A DNA stretch of 64,000 bases from CAG-492 sp045643465 (GCA_045643465.1 JAZUKV010000033.1:91739-155738), one strand, 5' to 3'. Counted from the first letter of the stretch, positions 1 through 9,329 are shown. Program-made: numbers and translations. Notes: generated by a model from the sequence alone, not told the origin.

Positions 1-129
1 GCAGTATTAAAACCAACACACGCAATATTATTAGTAACAATAAGTATTGTATTAACATTAATAGGTGGCTGGATACCAGCAAAAATGGCTGCTAAAAAAG
101 ATCCAGTAAATGCATTAAGAACAGAGTAA
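1..129 (+). CDS. ABC transporter permease, FtsX/MacB type (C-terminal fragment, cut by window edge)
   Basis: The window opens inside a reading frame of 42 codons that ends with TAA at 127-129. It encodes a hydrophobic helix followed by the motif IPAKMAAKKDPVNALRTE. An IPA-x-x-AA-x-x-DPV-x-ALR ending directly after the last membrane helix is the signature C-terminus of FtsX/MacB-type permeases, which work with a cytoplasmic ABC ATPase (often for peptides or lipoproteins). Only the last transmembrane segment is visible, so substrate and partner cannot be judged. The start lies outside the window. Confidence 0.8.
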   Translation, partial: AVLKPTHAILLVTISIVLTLIGGWIPAKMAAKKDPVNALRTE

Positions 130-144
130 AAAGTAAAATATAAA

Positions 145-173
145 TTGACAACAAATAAACAGTATGATAAATT
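145..173 (+). promoter_or_regulatory. Sigma-A type promoter for the AIM24-family gene
   Basis: TTGACA at 145-150, a 17-base spacer, then TAAATT at 168-173, about 50 bases before the start codon at 222. It indicates that this gene is transcribed separately from the permease gene upstream. Confidence 0.55.
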
Positions 174-221
174 TTTATTGGAAAATAAATATTTTCACAT
201 TTTTTTAAGGAGATAATTTAT

Positions 222-905
222 ATGAATTATGAAATATTAGGGAAAACAGTTCCTGCAGTAGAAGTAACATTAAATAGAGGGGAATCAATGTATTCTCAAA
301 AAGGTGGAATGAGCTGGCAAACAGAAGGTATAACAATGCAAACAAACGCTAGAGGAGGCGTAATGAAAAGTTTAGGCAGAATGTTTTCAGGAGAGTCTAT
401 ATTTATGAATACATATACTTCTCAAGTTGATGGAGCAAAAATAGCATTTGCTACAACAGTTCCAGGAGATATTATAGCATTAGATATGGTTAACTATCCA
501 CAAGGTTTTATGTTGCAAAAAGGTGCTTTTTTATGTGCAGAGCCTAGTGTTGAAACTAGTGTGGCTTTTACAAAAAGATTTTCAACAGGACTTTTTGGAG
601 GCGAAGGTTTTATTTTACAAAAAGCAATAGGAACAGGTAAGATATTCTTAGAAGTTGATGGAGATCCTATAGAAAGAACATTAGCTCCTGGAGAAGTATT
701 AAAAGTAGATACTGGTAATGTTGTTGGATTCGAGTCATCAGTAGGTTATGAATTAGAAACTATAAAAGGATTAGGAAATATATTTTTAGGCGGAGAAGGT
801 CTATTTTTAACTAAATTAATTGGACCTGGAAAAGTAATAATTCAATCTCAAAATTTTGGAGATTTTGCAGGAAGAATATTAGGAATAATGCCAAAAAAAA
901 GATAG
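222..905 (+). CDS. AIM24 / TIGR00266 family protein
   Basis: A 227-residue protein with the features of the AIM24 family: a glycine-rich beta-sheet protein, an early LNRGESMYSQKGGMSW segment (requirement for a 'GESM...GGM.W' pattern) and repeated GGEGFILQKAIGTGKIFLE / GGEGLFLTKLIGPGKVIIQ blocks near residues 125 and 190. No signal peptide or membrane segment is seen, so it is cytosolic. Bacterial members have no settled function; the name comes from a mitochondrial homologue. Start is the ATG at 222, preceded by AAGGAG at a normal distance. It has its own promoter and is followed by a terminator, so it is monocistronic. Confidence 0.85.
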   Translation: MNYEILGKTVPAVEVTLNRGESMYSQKGGMSWQTEGITMQTNARGGVMKSLGRMFSGESIFMNTYTSQVDGAKIAFATTVPGDIIALDMVNYPQGFMLQKGAFLCAEPSVETSVAFTKRFSTGLFGGEGFILQKAIGTGKIFLEVDGDPIERTLAPGEVLKVDTGNVVGFESSVGYELETIKGLGNIFLGGEGLFLTKLIGPGKVIIQSQNFGDFAGRILGIMPKKR

Positions 906-937
906 TTAATGAATTAACCAAATATTAAATATAAAAG

Positions 938-980
938 ACAGATTTTTTATGAAATATTTCATATTAAAATCTGTTTTTTT
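938..980 (+). terminator. Intrinsic terminator after the AIM24-family gene
   Basis: ACAGATTTT at 938-946 pairs with AAAATCTGT at 966-974, followed by a run of Ts to 980. Confidence 0.8.
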
Positions 981-1017
981 GTATGTGTGAAATTTATGTG
1001 AAAAAATTGTAAGGCTA

Positions 1018-1046
1018 TTGACATTATCATATAATCGTAATAATAT
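1018..1046 (+). promoter_or_regulatory. Promoter of the marR-ABC exporter operon
   Basis: TTGACA at 1018-1023, 17-base spacer, TAATAT at 1041-1046, 36 bases upstream of the MarR start. As MarR proteins usually repress their own operon, the binding site is expected around here, but I see no clear long palindrome. Confidence 0.75.
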
Positions 1047-1081
1047 ATTATGCATGGCAAAATTTTGGAAGAGGGGTTTTT

Positions 1082-1555
1082 ATGGAAAACTATAAAGTTT
1101 TATTCAAAATTAAAACATTAGAAAAAATGTTGGCTAGAAAATTTTTTTCTGAGAAAAGTATAAATTTTGAAAATGAAAAAAATATGCCAACGCCAACACA
1201 AATGCATATAATTGAATATATGTTAACACATGAAAATGAAAAAATTTACCAAAAAGATTTAGAAAAAGTTCTAAACCTGCGAAGAGCAACTGTTTCAGGA
1301 GTATTACAAACAATGGAAAAAAATAATTTGATAACAAGAATTACAAATTGCGAGGATAGCAGATCAAAAGAAATAATAATAAAAAATAATGCTAAAGAAA
1401 TGTTTTTAAAAGGACATAAAAAAATTGATGAATTAGAGCAAATTGTAATTTCAGGAATTTCAGAAGAAGAGCTAAAGGTTTTTTCCGATGTAATAGAAAA
1501 AATGAAGCAAAATATAAGTAAAATTGAAAATAATTATAAAAGAGAGGAATGTTAA
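1082..1555 (+). CDS. MarR-family transcriptional regulator
   Basis: 157 residues, normal for MarR. The central part (about residues 55-95) reads as a winged helix: a YQKDLEKVLNLRRATVSGVL recognition-helix region, then a wing containing TRITNCEDSRSKEI. The DSR-x-K wing motif is typical of MarR. N- and C-terminal helices would form the dimer interface. The gene ends two bases before the ATG of the first ABC exporter subunit, so it is the first gene of an operon with two multidrug-type ABC half-transporters. By family precedent it would repress them until a ligand binds; ligand unknown. Start ATG 1082 has AAGAGGGG upstream. Confidence 0.88.
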   Translation: MENYKVLFKIKTLEKMLARKFFSEKSINFENEKNMPTPTQMHIIEYMLTHENEKIYQKDLEKVLNLRRATVSGVLQTMEKNNLITRITNCEDSRSKEIIIKNNAKEMFLKGHKKIDELEQIVISGISEEELKVFSDVIEKMKQNISKIENNYKREEC

Positions 1556-1556
1556 T

Positions 1557-3320
1557 ATGCTTAAACTTATTAAAAATCTAACAAAAAAAGATTGGTTATT
1601 ATCAATAATTTCTTTTGGCTTAATTGTGGCTCAAGTTTGGCTTGAATTAAAAATGCCAGATTATATGTCACAAATTACAGTATTAGTAAAAACAGAGGGA
1701 AGCAAAATGCAAGATATATTAATTAATGGTGCATATATGCTTGCATGTGCATTAGGGAGTCTAGCGTCTGCGATTATTGTAGGATATCTAGTTTCAACAA
1801 TTGCAGCTAATTTTTCTAAAAATATAAGAAAAAAATTATTTGATAAAGTAGAAAACCTAGCAATGCATGAGGTTAAATCTTTTTCAACAAGTAGTTTAAT
1901 AACAAGAACTACAAATGATATTACTCAAGTTCAAATGCTTGTAGCAATGGGATTACAGCTTGCAATTAAAGCCCCAATTACAGCAGTATGGGCTATTACA
2001 AAGATATTAAATAAAAGCTGGGAATGGAGTGCTGCAACAGGAGTGGCAATATTAATTTTATTATCAGTAGTTGCTATTCTTATGGTTATTGTTATACCAA
2101 AATTTAAAATAGTCCAAAAATTGACAGATAAAATTAATGGTGTAACACGTGAAAATTTAACGGGAATTCGAGTAGTAAGAGCTTTTAATGCCGAAAAATT
2201 CCAAGAGAATAAATTTGAAGAAGTTAATGAAAAATTAACAAATCAGCAGTTATTTAACCAAAAAGCTTTTTCTGTTATGCAACCAATTATGTATTTGGTA
2301 ATGCATACATTAACACTAGCAATTTATTTTATAGGAGCTAATTTAATAAAAGAATCAGTTCTTGTTGGAAAATTAGGAATATATGGAAACATGATTGTAT
2401 TTAGCTCATATGCAATTCAGGTAATAATGTCATTTTTAATGTTAGCCTTAATTTTTATGATGCTACCAAGAGCACAAGTTTCAGCAAAACGTATTAATGA
2501 AGTTATGGATACAGATATTACTATAAAAGATGGTAAAATAAATAAAGATGTAACAGATGAAAAAGGAACTGTTGAATTTAAAAATGTGTATTTCAAATAT
2601 CCAGATGCAGATGAATATTTATTGCAAAATATTTCATTTAAAGCTAATAAAGGAGAAACAATAGCATTTATAGGATCTACAGGAAGTGGAAAATCTACAT
2701 TAATTAATTTAATACCAAGATTTTATGACGTAACTGAAGGTGAAATCTTAGTAGATGGAGTTAATGTAAGAGAATACGCACAAGAATTTTTGCATAATAA
2801 AATAGGATATGTTCCTCAAAAAGCTGTTATGTTTGATGGTACAGTTTTTTCAAATGTAGCATATGGTGAAAATGGTAAAGGCGAAATCACAATGGAAAAA
2901 GTAAAAGAGGCAATTAAAATTGCACAAGGTACAGATTTCGTAGAGAAAATGGATAATGACTATAATGCACATATGTCACAAGGAGGTACTAATGTTTCAG
3001 GAGGACAAAAACAAAGATTAGCAATAGCAAGAGCAATTGCTAGAAATCCTGAAATATATATTTTTGATGATAGTTTTTCTGCATTAGATTACAAAACAGA
3101 TTCTATATTAAGAAAAGAGCTAAAAAAATATACAAAGGATGCTACAAGTTTAATTGTTGCACAAAGAATTGGCACAATAATGAATGCAGACAAAATTATT
3201 GTTTTAGATGAAGGTGTTGCTGTTGGAATTGGAACACATAAAGAGCTATTAAAAAATTGTGAAGTTTATAAGCAAATAGCATTATCACAACTATCAAAGG
3301 AGGAATTAGAAAATGGATAA
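1557..3320 (+). CDS. Heterodimeric multidrug ABC exporter, subunit with degenerate ATP site
   Basis: A 587-residue half-transporter with an N-terminal six-helix exporter domain (about 1-310) and a C-terminal nucleotide-binding domain. Walker A is GSTGSGKST (about 373), the signature is VSGGQKQR, but Walker B ends in FDDSFSALD, so the catalytic Glu is Asp, and the H-loop reads VAQRIGTI with Gln for the usual His. These are the marks of the degenerate-site half of heterodimeric exporters (compare TM287/288, BmrCD). I place the start at ATG 1557, with GAGAGG before it; an upstream in-frame ATG at 1524 lies inside marR and lacks a ribosome site. The gene overlaps the next subunit by 8 bases, so the two are translationally coupled. 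Confidence 0.9.
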   Translation: MLKLIKNLTKKDWLLSIISFGLIVAQVWLELKMPDYMSQITVLVKTEGSKMQDILINGAYMLACALGSLASAIIVGYLVSTIAANFSKNIRKKLFDKVENLAMHEVKSFSTSSLITRTTNDITQVQMLVAMGLQLAIKAPITAVWAITKILNKSWEWSAATGVAILILLSVVAILMVIVIPKFKIVQKLTDKINGVTRENLTGIRVVRAFNAEKFQENKFEEVNEKLTNQQLFNQKAFSVMQPIMYLVMHTLTLAIYFIGANLIKESVLVGKLGIYGNMIVFSSYAIQVIMSFLMLALIFMMLPRAQVSAKRINEVMDTDITIKDGKINKDVTDEKGTVEFKNVYFKYPDADEYLLQNISFKANKGETIAFIGSTGSGKSTLINLIPRFYDVTEGEILVDGVNVREYAQEFLHNKIGYVPQKAVMFDGTVFSNVAYGENGKGEITMEKVKEAIKIAQGTDFVEKMDNDYNAHMSQGGTNVSGGQKQRLAIARAIARNPEIYIFDDSFSALDYKTDSILRKELKKYTKDATSLIVAQRIGTIMNADKIIVLDEGVAVGIGTHKELLKNCEVYKQIALSQLSKEELENG

Positions 3321-5379
3321 TCAAAAACAACAATATACTGCTCCTAAATCTGGTTCTGGAATGATGGGAGGACGTGGTAGAGGCGGTAAAGGGCCAGCTG
3401 AAAAACCAAAAGATTTTAAAATAGCAATAAAAAGATTAGTTAAAGAGCTAGGTGCTTTTAAAATAACAATATGTATAGCATTAATATTAGCTTTATTCAG
3501 TGCTGTTTTATCAATAATTGCGCCAGATAGATTAGCAGATTTAGCAGATGAAATTTCTGTAGGATTAGTAATAAATCAAGATAATGTAGAAAAATTAACT
3601 AATAATGTTAAATCAAATTTAGAAACTAAAGAATTTAAGGAATTCGAGATAGATGGTCAAACAATTACAGTAGAAGATCAGTATCAAATAATTTCTGTTT
3701 TTAAAGAAATAGGAGAAATAGACCAATCAAAAGCAACAGAGCTTTATAAAAGAATTCAAGATTTGCCTGAATCTGTACAAAAAGTAATAGAGCCAGTGAT
3801 GAATATGAATAAAATAAAGATAATGGCAATTGTTTTAGTTTGTATGTATATAGTAAGTGCCATATTCTCATTTATTCAAGCTATTGCTATGACAAATGTT
3901 TCAAATAAATTTGCTAAAGTCTTGAGAAGTAAAATTTCAATTAAAATTAATAAATTACCATTAAAATATTTTGATAGACATCAAATAGGAGATATTTTAT
4001 CAAGAGTTACAAATGATGTAGACACAATAGCACAATCAATGAATCAATCTTTGGGTACTTTAGTTACATCAATTACATTATTCTTGGGTTCAATAATAAT
4101 GATGTTTATAACTAATTGGATAATGGCTATAACTGCTATTTTAGCAAGTTTAATAGGATTTTTGGGAATGTCAAAGATATTAAAAAATTCACAAAAATAT
4201 TTTGTGGCAAGGCAAGTAGAGCTTGGAAAATTAAATGGGCACATTGAAGAAGTTTATTCAGGTTTAAATGTAGTAAAAGTATATAATGGAAAGAAAAAAG
4301 CAGATAAAAAGTTTGATGAATTAAATCAAAAGGTTTGTGAATCGAATAAAAAAAGTCAGTTCTTATCAGGATTAATGCAACCTTTAATGGGCTTTATAGG
4401 AAATTTTGGTTATGTAGCAGTATGTATAGTAGGTGCATTATTAACTATGAATGGTAAGATATCATTTGGAGTTATAGTTGCATTTATAACATATGTAAGA
4501 TTATTTACAAATCCATTATCTCAAATAGCACAAGCATTAACTGCTCTTCAAACAACAGCAGCAGCAAGTGAAAGAGTTTTTGAATTTGTAGATGAAGAAG
4601 AAATGGATGACCAAAACGAAATAACAGAGCACCTAGAAAAAGCAAAAGTAAAAGGTAAAATAGAATTTGAAGATGTTGTTTTCCAATATGATAATAATGA
4701 TAAGCCAACAATTAAACATTTTTCAGCTATTGCAAAACCAGGTCAAAAAGTTGCTATTGTTGGTCCAACAGGTGCAGGAAAAACAACTATGGTAAATCTT
4801 CTTATGAAATTTTATAATATAAATTCAGGAGATATTAAAATTGATGGTGTATCAACAAGAAATCTTACGAGAGAAAATATTCATGATTTATTTACAATGG
4901 TATTACAAGATACATGGTTATTTGAAGGAACAATAAAAGAAAATATAGTTTACAATTTAGAAAATGTTTCAGATGAGAGAATTAAAGAAGTTTGTAAAGA
5001 AGTAGGATTACATCACTTTATAAAAACATTACCAAATGGATATGATACAGTTTTATCAGAGAATGATGGGATTTCAGCAGGACAAAGGCAATTATTAACA
5101 ATAGCAAGATGTATGATTGAGGATTCACCATTTTTAATACTAGATGAGGCTACATCAAATGTAGATACAAGAACAGAAGAGCTAGTACAAAGTGCTATGG
5201 ATAAATTAACAAAAGGAAAGACATCTTTTATAATTGCACATAGACTATCTACAATAAAAAATGCAGATTTAATATTAGTTATGAAAGAAGGAAATATAAT
5301 AGAGCAAGGAAACCATGAGCAATTATTAGCTTTAAATGGGTCTTATGCAGAATTATACAATTCACAATTTGAGTTATAA
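3313..5379 (+). CDS. Heterodimeric multidrug ABC exporter, subunit with catalytic ATP site
   Basis: 688 residues: a Gly/Arg-rich cytoplasmic head (MMGGRGRGGKG), six transmembrane helices, and a nucleotide-binding domain with Walker A GPTGAGKTT (about 483), signature ISAGQRQL (second G replaced by A), canonical Walker B LILDEATSNVD and canonical H-loop IAHRLSTI. Combined with the upstream subunit this yields one full site (this Walker A/B/H plus partner SGGQ) and one degenerate site. The protein is about 100 residues longer than the partner because of an extended, charged loop between helices 1 and 2 (about residues 75-170). Probably exports drugs or lipophilic compounds; substrate not visible. 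Confidence 0.9.
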   Translation: MDNQKQQYTAPKSGSGMMGGRGRGGKGPAEKPKDFKIAIKRLVKELGAFKITICIALILALFSAVLSIIAPDRLADLADEISVGLVINQDNVEKLTNNVKSNLETKEFKEFEIDGQTITVEDQYQIISVFKEIGEIDQSKATELYKRIQDLPESVQKVIEPVMNMNKIKIMAIVLVCMYIVSAIFSFIQAIAMTNVSNKFAKVLRSKISIKINKLPLKYFDRHQIGDILSRVTNDVDTIAQSMNQSLGTLVTSITLFLGSIIMMFITNWIMAITAILASLIGFLGMSKILKNSQKYFVARQVELGKLNGHIEEVYSGLNVVKVYNGKKKADKKFDELNQKVCESNKKSQFLSGLMQPLMGFIGNFGYVAVCIVGALLTMNGKISFGVIVAFITYVRLFTNPLSQIAQALTALQTTAAASERVFEFVDEEEMDDQNEITEHLEKAKVKGKIEFEDVVFQYDNNDKPTIKHFSAIAKPGQKVAIVGPTGAGKTTMVNLLMKFYNINSGDIKIDGVSTRNLTRENIHDLFTMVLQDTWLFEGTIKENIVYNLENVSDERIKEVCKEVGLHHFIKTLPNGYDTVLSENDGISAGQRQLLTIARCMIEDSPFLILDEATSNVDTRTEELVQSAMDKLTKGKTSFIIAHRLSTIKNADLILVMKEGNIIEQGNHEQLLALNGSYAELYNSQFEL

Positions 5380-5384
5380 TTAAT

Positions 5385-5440
5385 AAAAAAATATTAGAAA
5401 AAATGTTCCTAATAGCTTGCATTTTATCTAGTATTTTTTT
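5385..5440 (+). terminator. Terminator-like hairpin after the ABC exporter operon
   Basis: AAAAATATTAGAAAAAATG pairs imperfectly (one mismatch, one wobble) with CATTTTATCTAGTATTTTT and runs into a T-tract ending at 5440. Confidence 0.6.
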
Positions 5441-5482
5441 ATAATAATCTATGGAAAATTTTTAAAGTAAAGGAGAGCAAAA

Positions 5483-6094
5483 ATGAAGTTTATGAAAAAG
5501 ATAAATTTAGGTTTAATTTTAGCAATTATAACTATAATTGCAATTACAATTTATTCTATATGTATTTATTCACAAAGATCTTCTGAAAAGGAAGAAATAA
5601 AAAAAGTTTGTGAAGATTATATATCATTAGTTAATAAGTATTCAGTATTACCTGAAAGATATCAAACTATAGGAGAATCAAAAAAAGATATTGATTTAAC
5701 TCAATATTATGAGGAAATGAAAAATGAAGTTTCAAAATATGCTAAAAATGGTACAACAGCAGAGCTAGAATTTGCTCAATTAAAAAATAATTTAGAGGAA
5801 GAGCAATTAAACACATCAAAAGTTAAAATACAAGTCGATAGAGAAATTAGCAAAATAAGTTCATATGATTTTGATGGAAATCAAGTTGTAGTTACATTTA
5901 ATCAAAAAGTAACAGTAAAACAAAAATATATGCAACCAGATATTTCAGCAGAAAATATTAGTGAAAAGATAAACGAAAATGTATATGAATCAAAAGGCAA
6001 TATGATAACATTAGAAAAAGTAGATGGATCATGGAAGGTAGTTTCATCATCATTATCATACGCTGAAATTAGTAATTATGCTAACATGATGTAG
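5483..6094 (+). CDS. Membrane-anchored extracytoplasmic protein of unknown function
   Basis: 203 residues. Residues 8-28 are one hydrophobic helix preceded by Lys (signal anchor); the rest is a charged extracellular domain with a helical first half (residues 35-115) and a beta-rich end that finishes VDGSWKVVSSSLSYAEI, resembling the last strand of a small NTF2/DUF4878-like fold, though I do not recognise the family with certainty. It has AAAGGAGAG before ATG 5483 and is followed after 11 bases by an ABC ATPase and its permease, so it probably belongs to that operon as an accessory or sensor subunit (inference). Confidence 0.65.
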   Translation: MKFMKKINLGLILAIITIIAITIYSICIYSQRSSEKEEIKKVCEDYISLVNKYSVLPERYQTIGESKKDIDLTQYYEEMKNEVSKYAKNGTTAELEFAQLKNNLEEEQLNTSKVKIQVDREISKISSYDFDGNQVVVTFNQKVTVKQKYMQPDISAENISEKINENVYESKGNMITLEKVDGSWKVVSSSLSYAEISNYANMM

Positions 6095-6105
6095 GAGGTG
6101 TTTTT

Positions 6106-7035
6106 GTGTCAGATAATATATTAGAAATACAAAATGTAAGTAAGTTTTTTGGAAAAACAAAAGTTGTTGATAATATAAGCTTTGAAGTAAAAGCTGGTGA
6201 AATTTTGGGATTTTTAGGTCCAAATGGAGCAGGAAAAACAACAACTATTAAAATGATTTTAGGATTACTTTCAATTGATGAAGGTATTATAAAAGTTAAT
6301 GGATTTGATGTAAAAAAAGATTTTGAAAAAGCAATGGAATATATAGGTGGTATAGTTGAAAATCCTGATCTATATGGATATATGTCAGCTGCAGATAATT
6401 TAAAATTATTTGCTAAAATAAGAAATATAGATTATAGCGAAGTATATAATTCATTAAAAATGTGTGGACTTGCGAAAAGTGTAGATCAAAAAGTTTCAAA
6501 ATATTCATTAGGAATGAAACAAAGAGCAGGTCTAGCACTCTCACTGTTACATAAACCAAAGCTTTTAATATTAGATGAACCTACAAATGGACTTGATCCT
6601 GTAGGAATAAAAGAATTAAGAGATATTTTGAAAAAATTAGCTACTGAAAATAATACAGCAGTTTTAGTTTCTTCACATATATTAAGTGAAATGGAATTAA
6701 TGTGTGATAGAGTAGCTGTAATTAATAATGGAAAAATCGTAAAGGTACAGTCTTTGAATAAAGATGAAGCTATTTCAAAAGATGAAGTTAGCAAATTTGA
6801 AATTAAAGTAAAACAAGTTGAAGAGGCTAAAAAAATATTTGAAGAAAATCTAAAAATTAAAGCAGAAGAGCAAGATGGAAAAATATATATAAATGTAAAA
6901 AGAAATGAAATTTCAAAGATTTTAAAAACTTTAGTGTTGAATAATATAGATGTAGAATCTTCTTCAGAATGTGAAAAAACACTAGAAAATCTATTTTTTG
7001 ATGTTACAAAGAAGGAGGAAAATAAGGATGAGTAA
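6106..7035 (+). CDS. ABC-2 type transporter ATP-binding protein
   Basis: 309 residues starting at GTG 6106, directly after TAGGAGGTG. Walker A GPNGAGKTT (about residue 37), signature YSLGMKQRAGLA (degenerate LSGGQ as common in this subfamily), Walker B LLILDEPTNGLDP, and H-loop SSHILSEME. The C-terminal 80 residues form the accessory domain seen in CcmA/drug-resistance type ATPases. It energises the permease encoded next, with which it overlaps by 8 bases. Likely an export system for an antibiotic or lipid-like compound; substrate not deducible. Confidence 0.9.
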   Translation: MSDNILEIQNVSKFFGKTKVVDNISFEVKAGEILGFLGPNGAGKTTTIKMILGLLSIDEGIIKVNGFDVKKDFEKAMEYIGGIVENPDLYGYMSAADNLKLFAKIRNIDYSEVYNSLKMCGLAKSVDQKVSKYSLGMKQRAGLALSLLHKPKLLILDEPTNGLDPVGIKELRDILKKLATENNTAVLVSSHILSEMELMCDRVAVINNGKIVKVQSLNKDEAISKDEVSKFEIKVKQVEEAKKIFEENLKIKAEEQDGKIYINVKRNEISKILKTLVLNNIDVESSSECEKTLENLFFDVTKKEENKDE

Positions 7036-8524
7036 ATTTTTAAAATTATGTTCTTGTGAATTTATTAAAATAATAAAGAAAAAATCAACAAAAATAATGT
7101 TAATTTTGTTAGTAGCATCGCTTTTCCTTTCTGCAGGAATAACAGTACTTACTAAAAATATGAGTAATAGGTTAGATGATTTGGTTTCAAATGAAGAATA
7201 CAGAAGTCAATTAATGTCTGAAATTGAAGAATGCAAAGCTGAAATTAATAGTAATGGAGACAATCTAGATGAGATATCAAAAAATGGTTTTTTATCAAGA
7301 ATAGATACATTACAATTAGCCATAGATAATAACATAAATATATATAAAGACAGTTGGAAATCAGAGCTTTTATTAAATGAGCTTGAGCCATTATATTTAG
7401 ATTTATATAATAGCAAAAGTTATAGAGATGAGGAATCTGAAACAAAAATTCAAGAAAATTTAAATAAATATTTAGAGTGTTTAAAAAATGATGATTTTGA
7501 AGGATATGTTAATACTGAAAGAGATAATAATAAAGTAAAGTTTGATAATAAAGAAATAAGTGAAAATGAATATAATGATATGATTTATATTTTAGACTTG
7601 AAGCAAAAATATAAAATTGGAAAAGAGTATAATAAAAATGATTCTTGGAAAATGGATATTTTAGAAGAATTGGAATTATTAAAGAATAATGAAAGAACAG
7701 GTATAGACATATATACTCAAAAAGCATTAACTGAAAAAACATTAGAAGATTGCAGAAACAATATTAAAATAGATGAATATAGATTAGAGCATAATATGCC
7801 TCCATACATGTCTAGTGCAGATGGTGGAAGTATGGGATCATCAAGAAAAATATATGATTATATGGTTGGTAGTTTTTCAATTCTTGTTCTTGCAGTTATG
7901 ATGATTATAATAGCAGGAGGAAGTATTTCTAACGAGATATCTAGAGGAACAATTAAATTTTGGTCATTTACTCCAAATAAAAGATGGAAAATATTATTAT
8001 CAAAATTAGTAGTAAATACATTAATTTTAGTTGGAACAACAATATTAATATCATTGTTAGGTTCACTTGTTGGAAGAATTTTCTTTGGTAAAGGTGAGGC
8101 ATATCTATATGTATCAAACGGAAGTGTTCATACAATTAATAACGTAGTATTTAATATATTATATGAGCTAGCCGCATCAATTGATATATTTATGTTTATA
8201 TTATTAGCTATGATGTTATCAACAGTAACTAGAAATACAGCTACTTCTGTAGGAGTAAGCATTGCTGCATATTTAGGTGGTTCAACAATTATGCAAATTT
8301 TAAATATGTTTGTAAAAGCAGATTGGTTAAAATTTATACCATTTAATAATTTAGGAATAGCGGATAGATTATTTACTACTGATATGTCATATAGTGCATC
8401 AGCATTAGTTACAAGTATTACAGGTAATATTCCAGTAAGTTTTTCTTTAGCAGTATTAGGTGTAACTGCCATAATAATGATATCAACTATGTTTGATAGT
8501 TTCAGAAAAAAAGATATAGTATAG
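7028..8524 (+). CDS. ABC-2 family transporter permease
   Basis: 498 residues. One transmembrane helix near the N-terminus (about 25-45), then a long extracytoplasmic, charged region of about 220 residues, then five or six helices (about 280-490) with the sequence ISNEISRGTIKFWSFTPNKRWKILLSK, the typical cytoplasmic loop of ABC-2 permeases ('SxExxRGTxK..L..P'). Start is ATG 7028, which has AAGGAGGAAAATAAGG upstream; the in-frame ATG at 6998 is inside the ATPase gene and has no ribosome site. It is the partner of the ATPase just upstream. Confidence 0.88.
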   Translation: MSKFLKLCSCEFIKIIKKKSTKIMLILLVASLFLSAGITVLTKNMSNRLDDLVSNEEYRSQLMSEIEECKAEINSNGDNLDEISKNGFLSRIDTLQLAIDNNINIYKDSWKSELLLNELEPLYLDLYNSKSYRDEESETKIQENLNKYLECLKNDDFEGYVNTERDNNKVKFDNKEISENEYNDMIYILDLKQKYKIGKEYNKNDSWKMDILEELELLKNNERTGIDIYTQKALTEKTLEDCRNNIKIDEYRLEHNMPPYMSSADGGSMGSSRKIYDYMVGSFSILVLAVMMIIIAGGSISNEISRGTIKFWSFTPNKRWKILLSKLVVNTLILVGTTILISLLGSLVGRIFFGKGEAYLYVSNGSVHTINNVVFNILYELAASIDIFMFILLAMMLSTVTRNTATSVGVSIAAYLGGSTIMQILNMFVKADWLKFIPFNNLGIADRLFTTDMSYSASALVTSITGNIPVSFSLAVLGVTAIIMISTMFDSFRKKDIV

Positions 8525-8531
8525 TAAAAAT

Positions 8532-8562
8532 AGAAATGCATTTATTGCATTTCTTTATTTTT
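8532..8562 (+). terminator. Intrinsic terminator after the ABC-2 operon
   Basis: AGAAATGCA (8532-8540) pairs with TGCATTTCT (8546-8554), followed by a T-rich run. Confidence 0.8.
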
Positions 8563-8610
8563 AGTACGATTAAATACTAGACTTTAACAAAGTAGCAAGA
8601 GGAGATTCAT

Positions 8611-9204
8611 ATGCAAGATAAATTACAAAAATTATTTAATGACTGTAAAGACGAATTGTATGGAATAGGTATTGATTTAAACAATAAACAAGAAGTTGGT
8701 GAAATTTCTATTAGTATAGGAAAAAGGCAATGTAAGCGATACGGATGTTGTAAACAAGAAAAACCAGTAAAATCTACTAAATATGTAGAGCAAATAGGGA
8801 AAAAACGATATATAAAATATTCAAAATTCGAAAAACATAGTATAGAAATAAGTAAATGGGTAATGGAACTAAATGATGATATAATAAAAAATACTATATT
8901 ACATGAAATTATTCATTGTTTGCCAAATTGCAGTAATCATGGTGAAGAGTTTAAAAAATATGCACATTATATTAATAGGAAATTAGGATATAATATTTCA
9001 AGATTAGGAGATAAAAATAAAGATTTAGAGCAAAGTAATATTAAAGTTGAAGATGAAAAGTATAATTATAAAATTGAATGTTTGAAATGTGGATATTTTT
9101 TCTATAGAAAAAAGCTTAATGTAAATTATTCTGCAAAATATAGATGCGGAAAATGTATGGGAAAATTTCAAGTTGAAAAAGGAGTATTTTTTCAAAATGC
9201 ATAA
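8611..9204 (+). CDS. SprT-like zinc metalloprotein
   Basis: 197 residues. The core motif LHEIIHCLPNCSNHGEEFKK (near residue 97) contains the HExxH zinc-protease motif with a third His in the downstream 'H-G-x-x-F' helix, as in the SprT/Spartan family. A C-terminal zinc ribbon has two Cys pairs (CLKCG near 155 and CGKCMG near 178). SprT-like proteins resemble the protease part of Spartan, which cleaves DNA-protein crosslinks; the role in bacteria is not well defined. An additional Cys-rich patch (KRYGCCKQ) lies near residue 45. Start ATG 8611 follows AGAGGAG. Confidence 0.85.
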   Translation: MQDKLQKLFNDCKDELYGIGIDLNNKQEVGEISISIGKRQCKRYGCCKQEKPVKSTKYVEQIGKKRYIKYSKFEKHSIEISKWVMELNDDIIKNTILHEIIHCLPNCSNHGEEFKKYAHYINRKLGYNISRLGDKNKDLEQSNIKVEDEKYNYKIECLKCGYFFYRKKLNVNYSAKYRCGKCMGKFQVEKGVFFQNA

Positions 9205-9226
9205 TTAATAGTAAATCTAGATTATG

Positions 9227-9255
9227 TTGCATAATTATGGAAAAATTGTTATAAT
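9227..9255 (+). promoter_or_regulatory. Promoter of the 9330 gene
   Basis: TTGCAT at 9227-9232, 17-base spacer, TATAAT at 9250-9255. The leader that follows contains a nearly pure A/T palindromic stretch around 9275-9300. Confidence 0.6.
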
Positions 9256-9329
9256 AATGAGTATTGGAAAAATTAAATATATATATTTAAATATAATTTA
9301 ATTTTTACGAAAATTTCAAGAAAATAATT

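Noticed and set aside
9260..9305. AT palindrome taken for a replication origin or att site
   Set aside because: No DnaA boxes, no integrase, no duplication of a tRNA end; only A/T composition.
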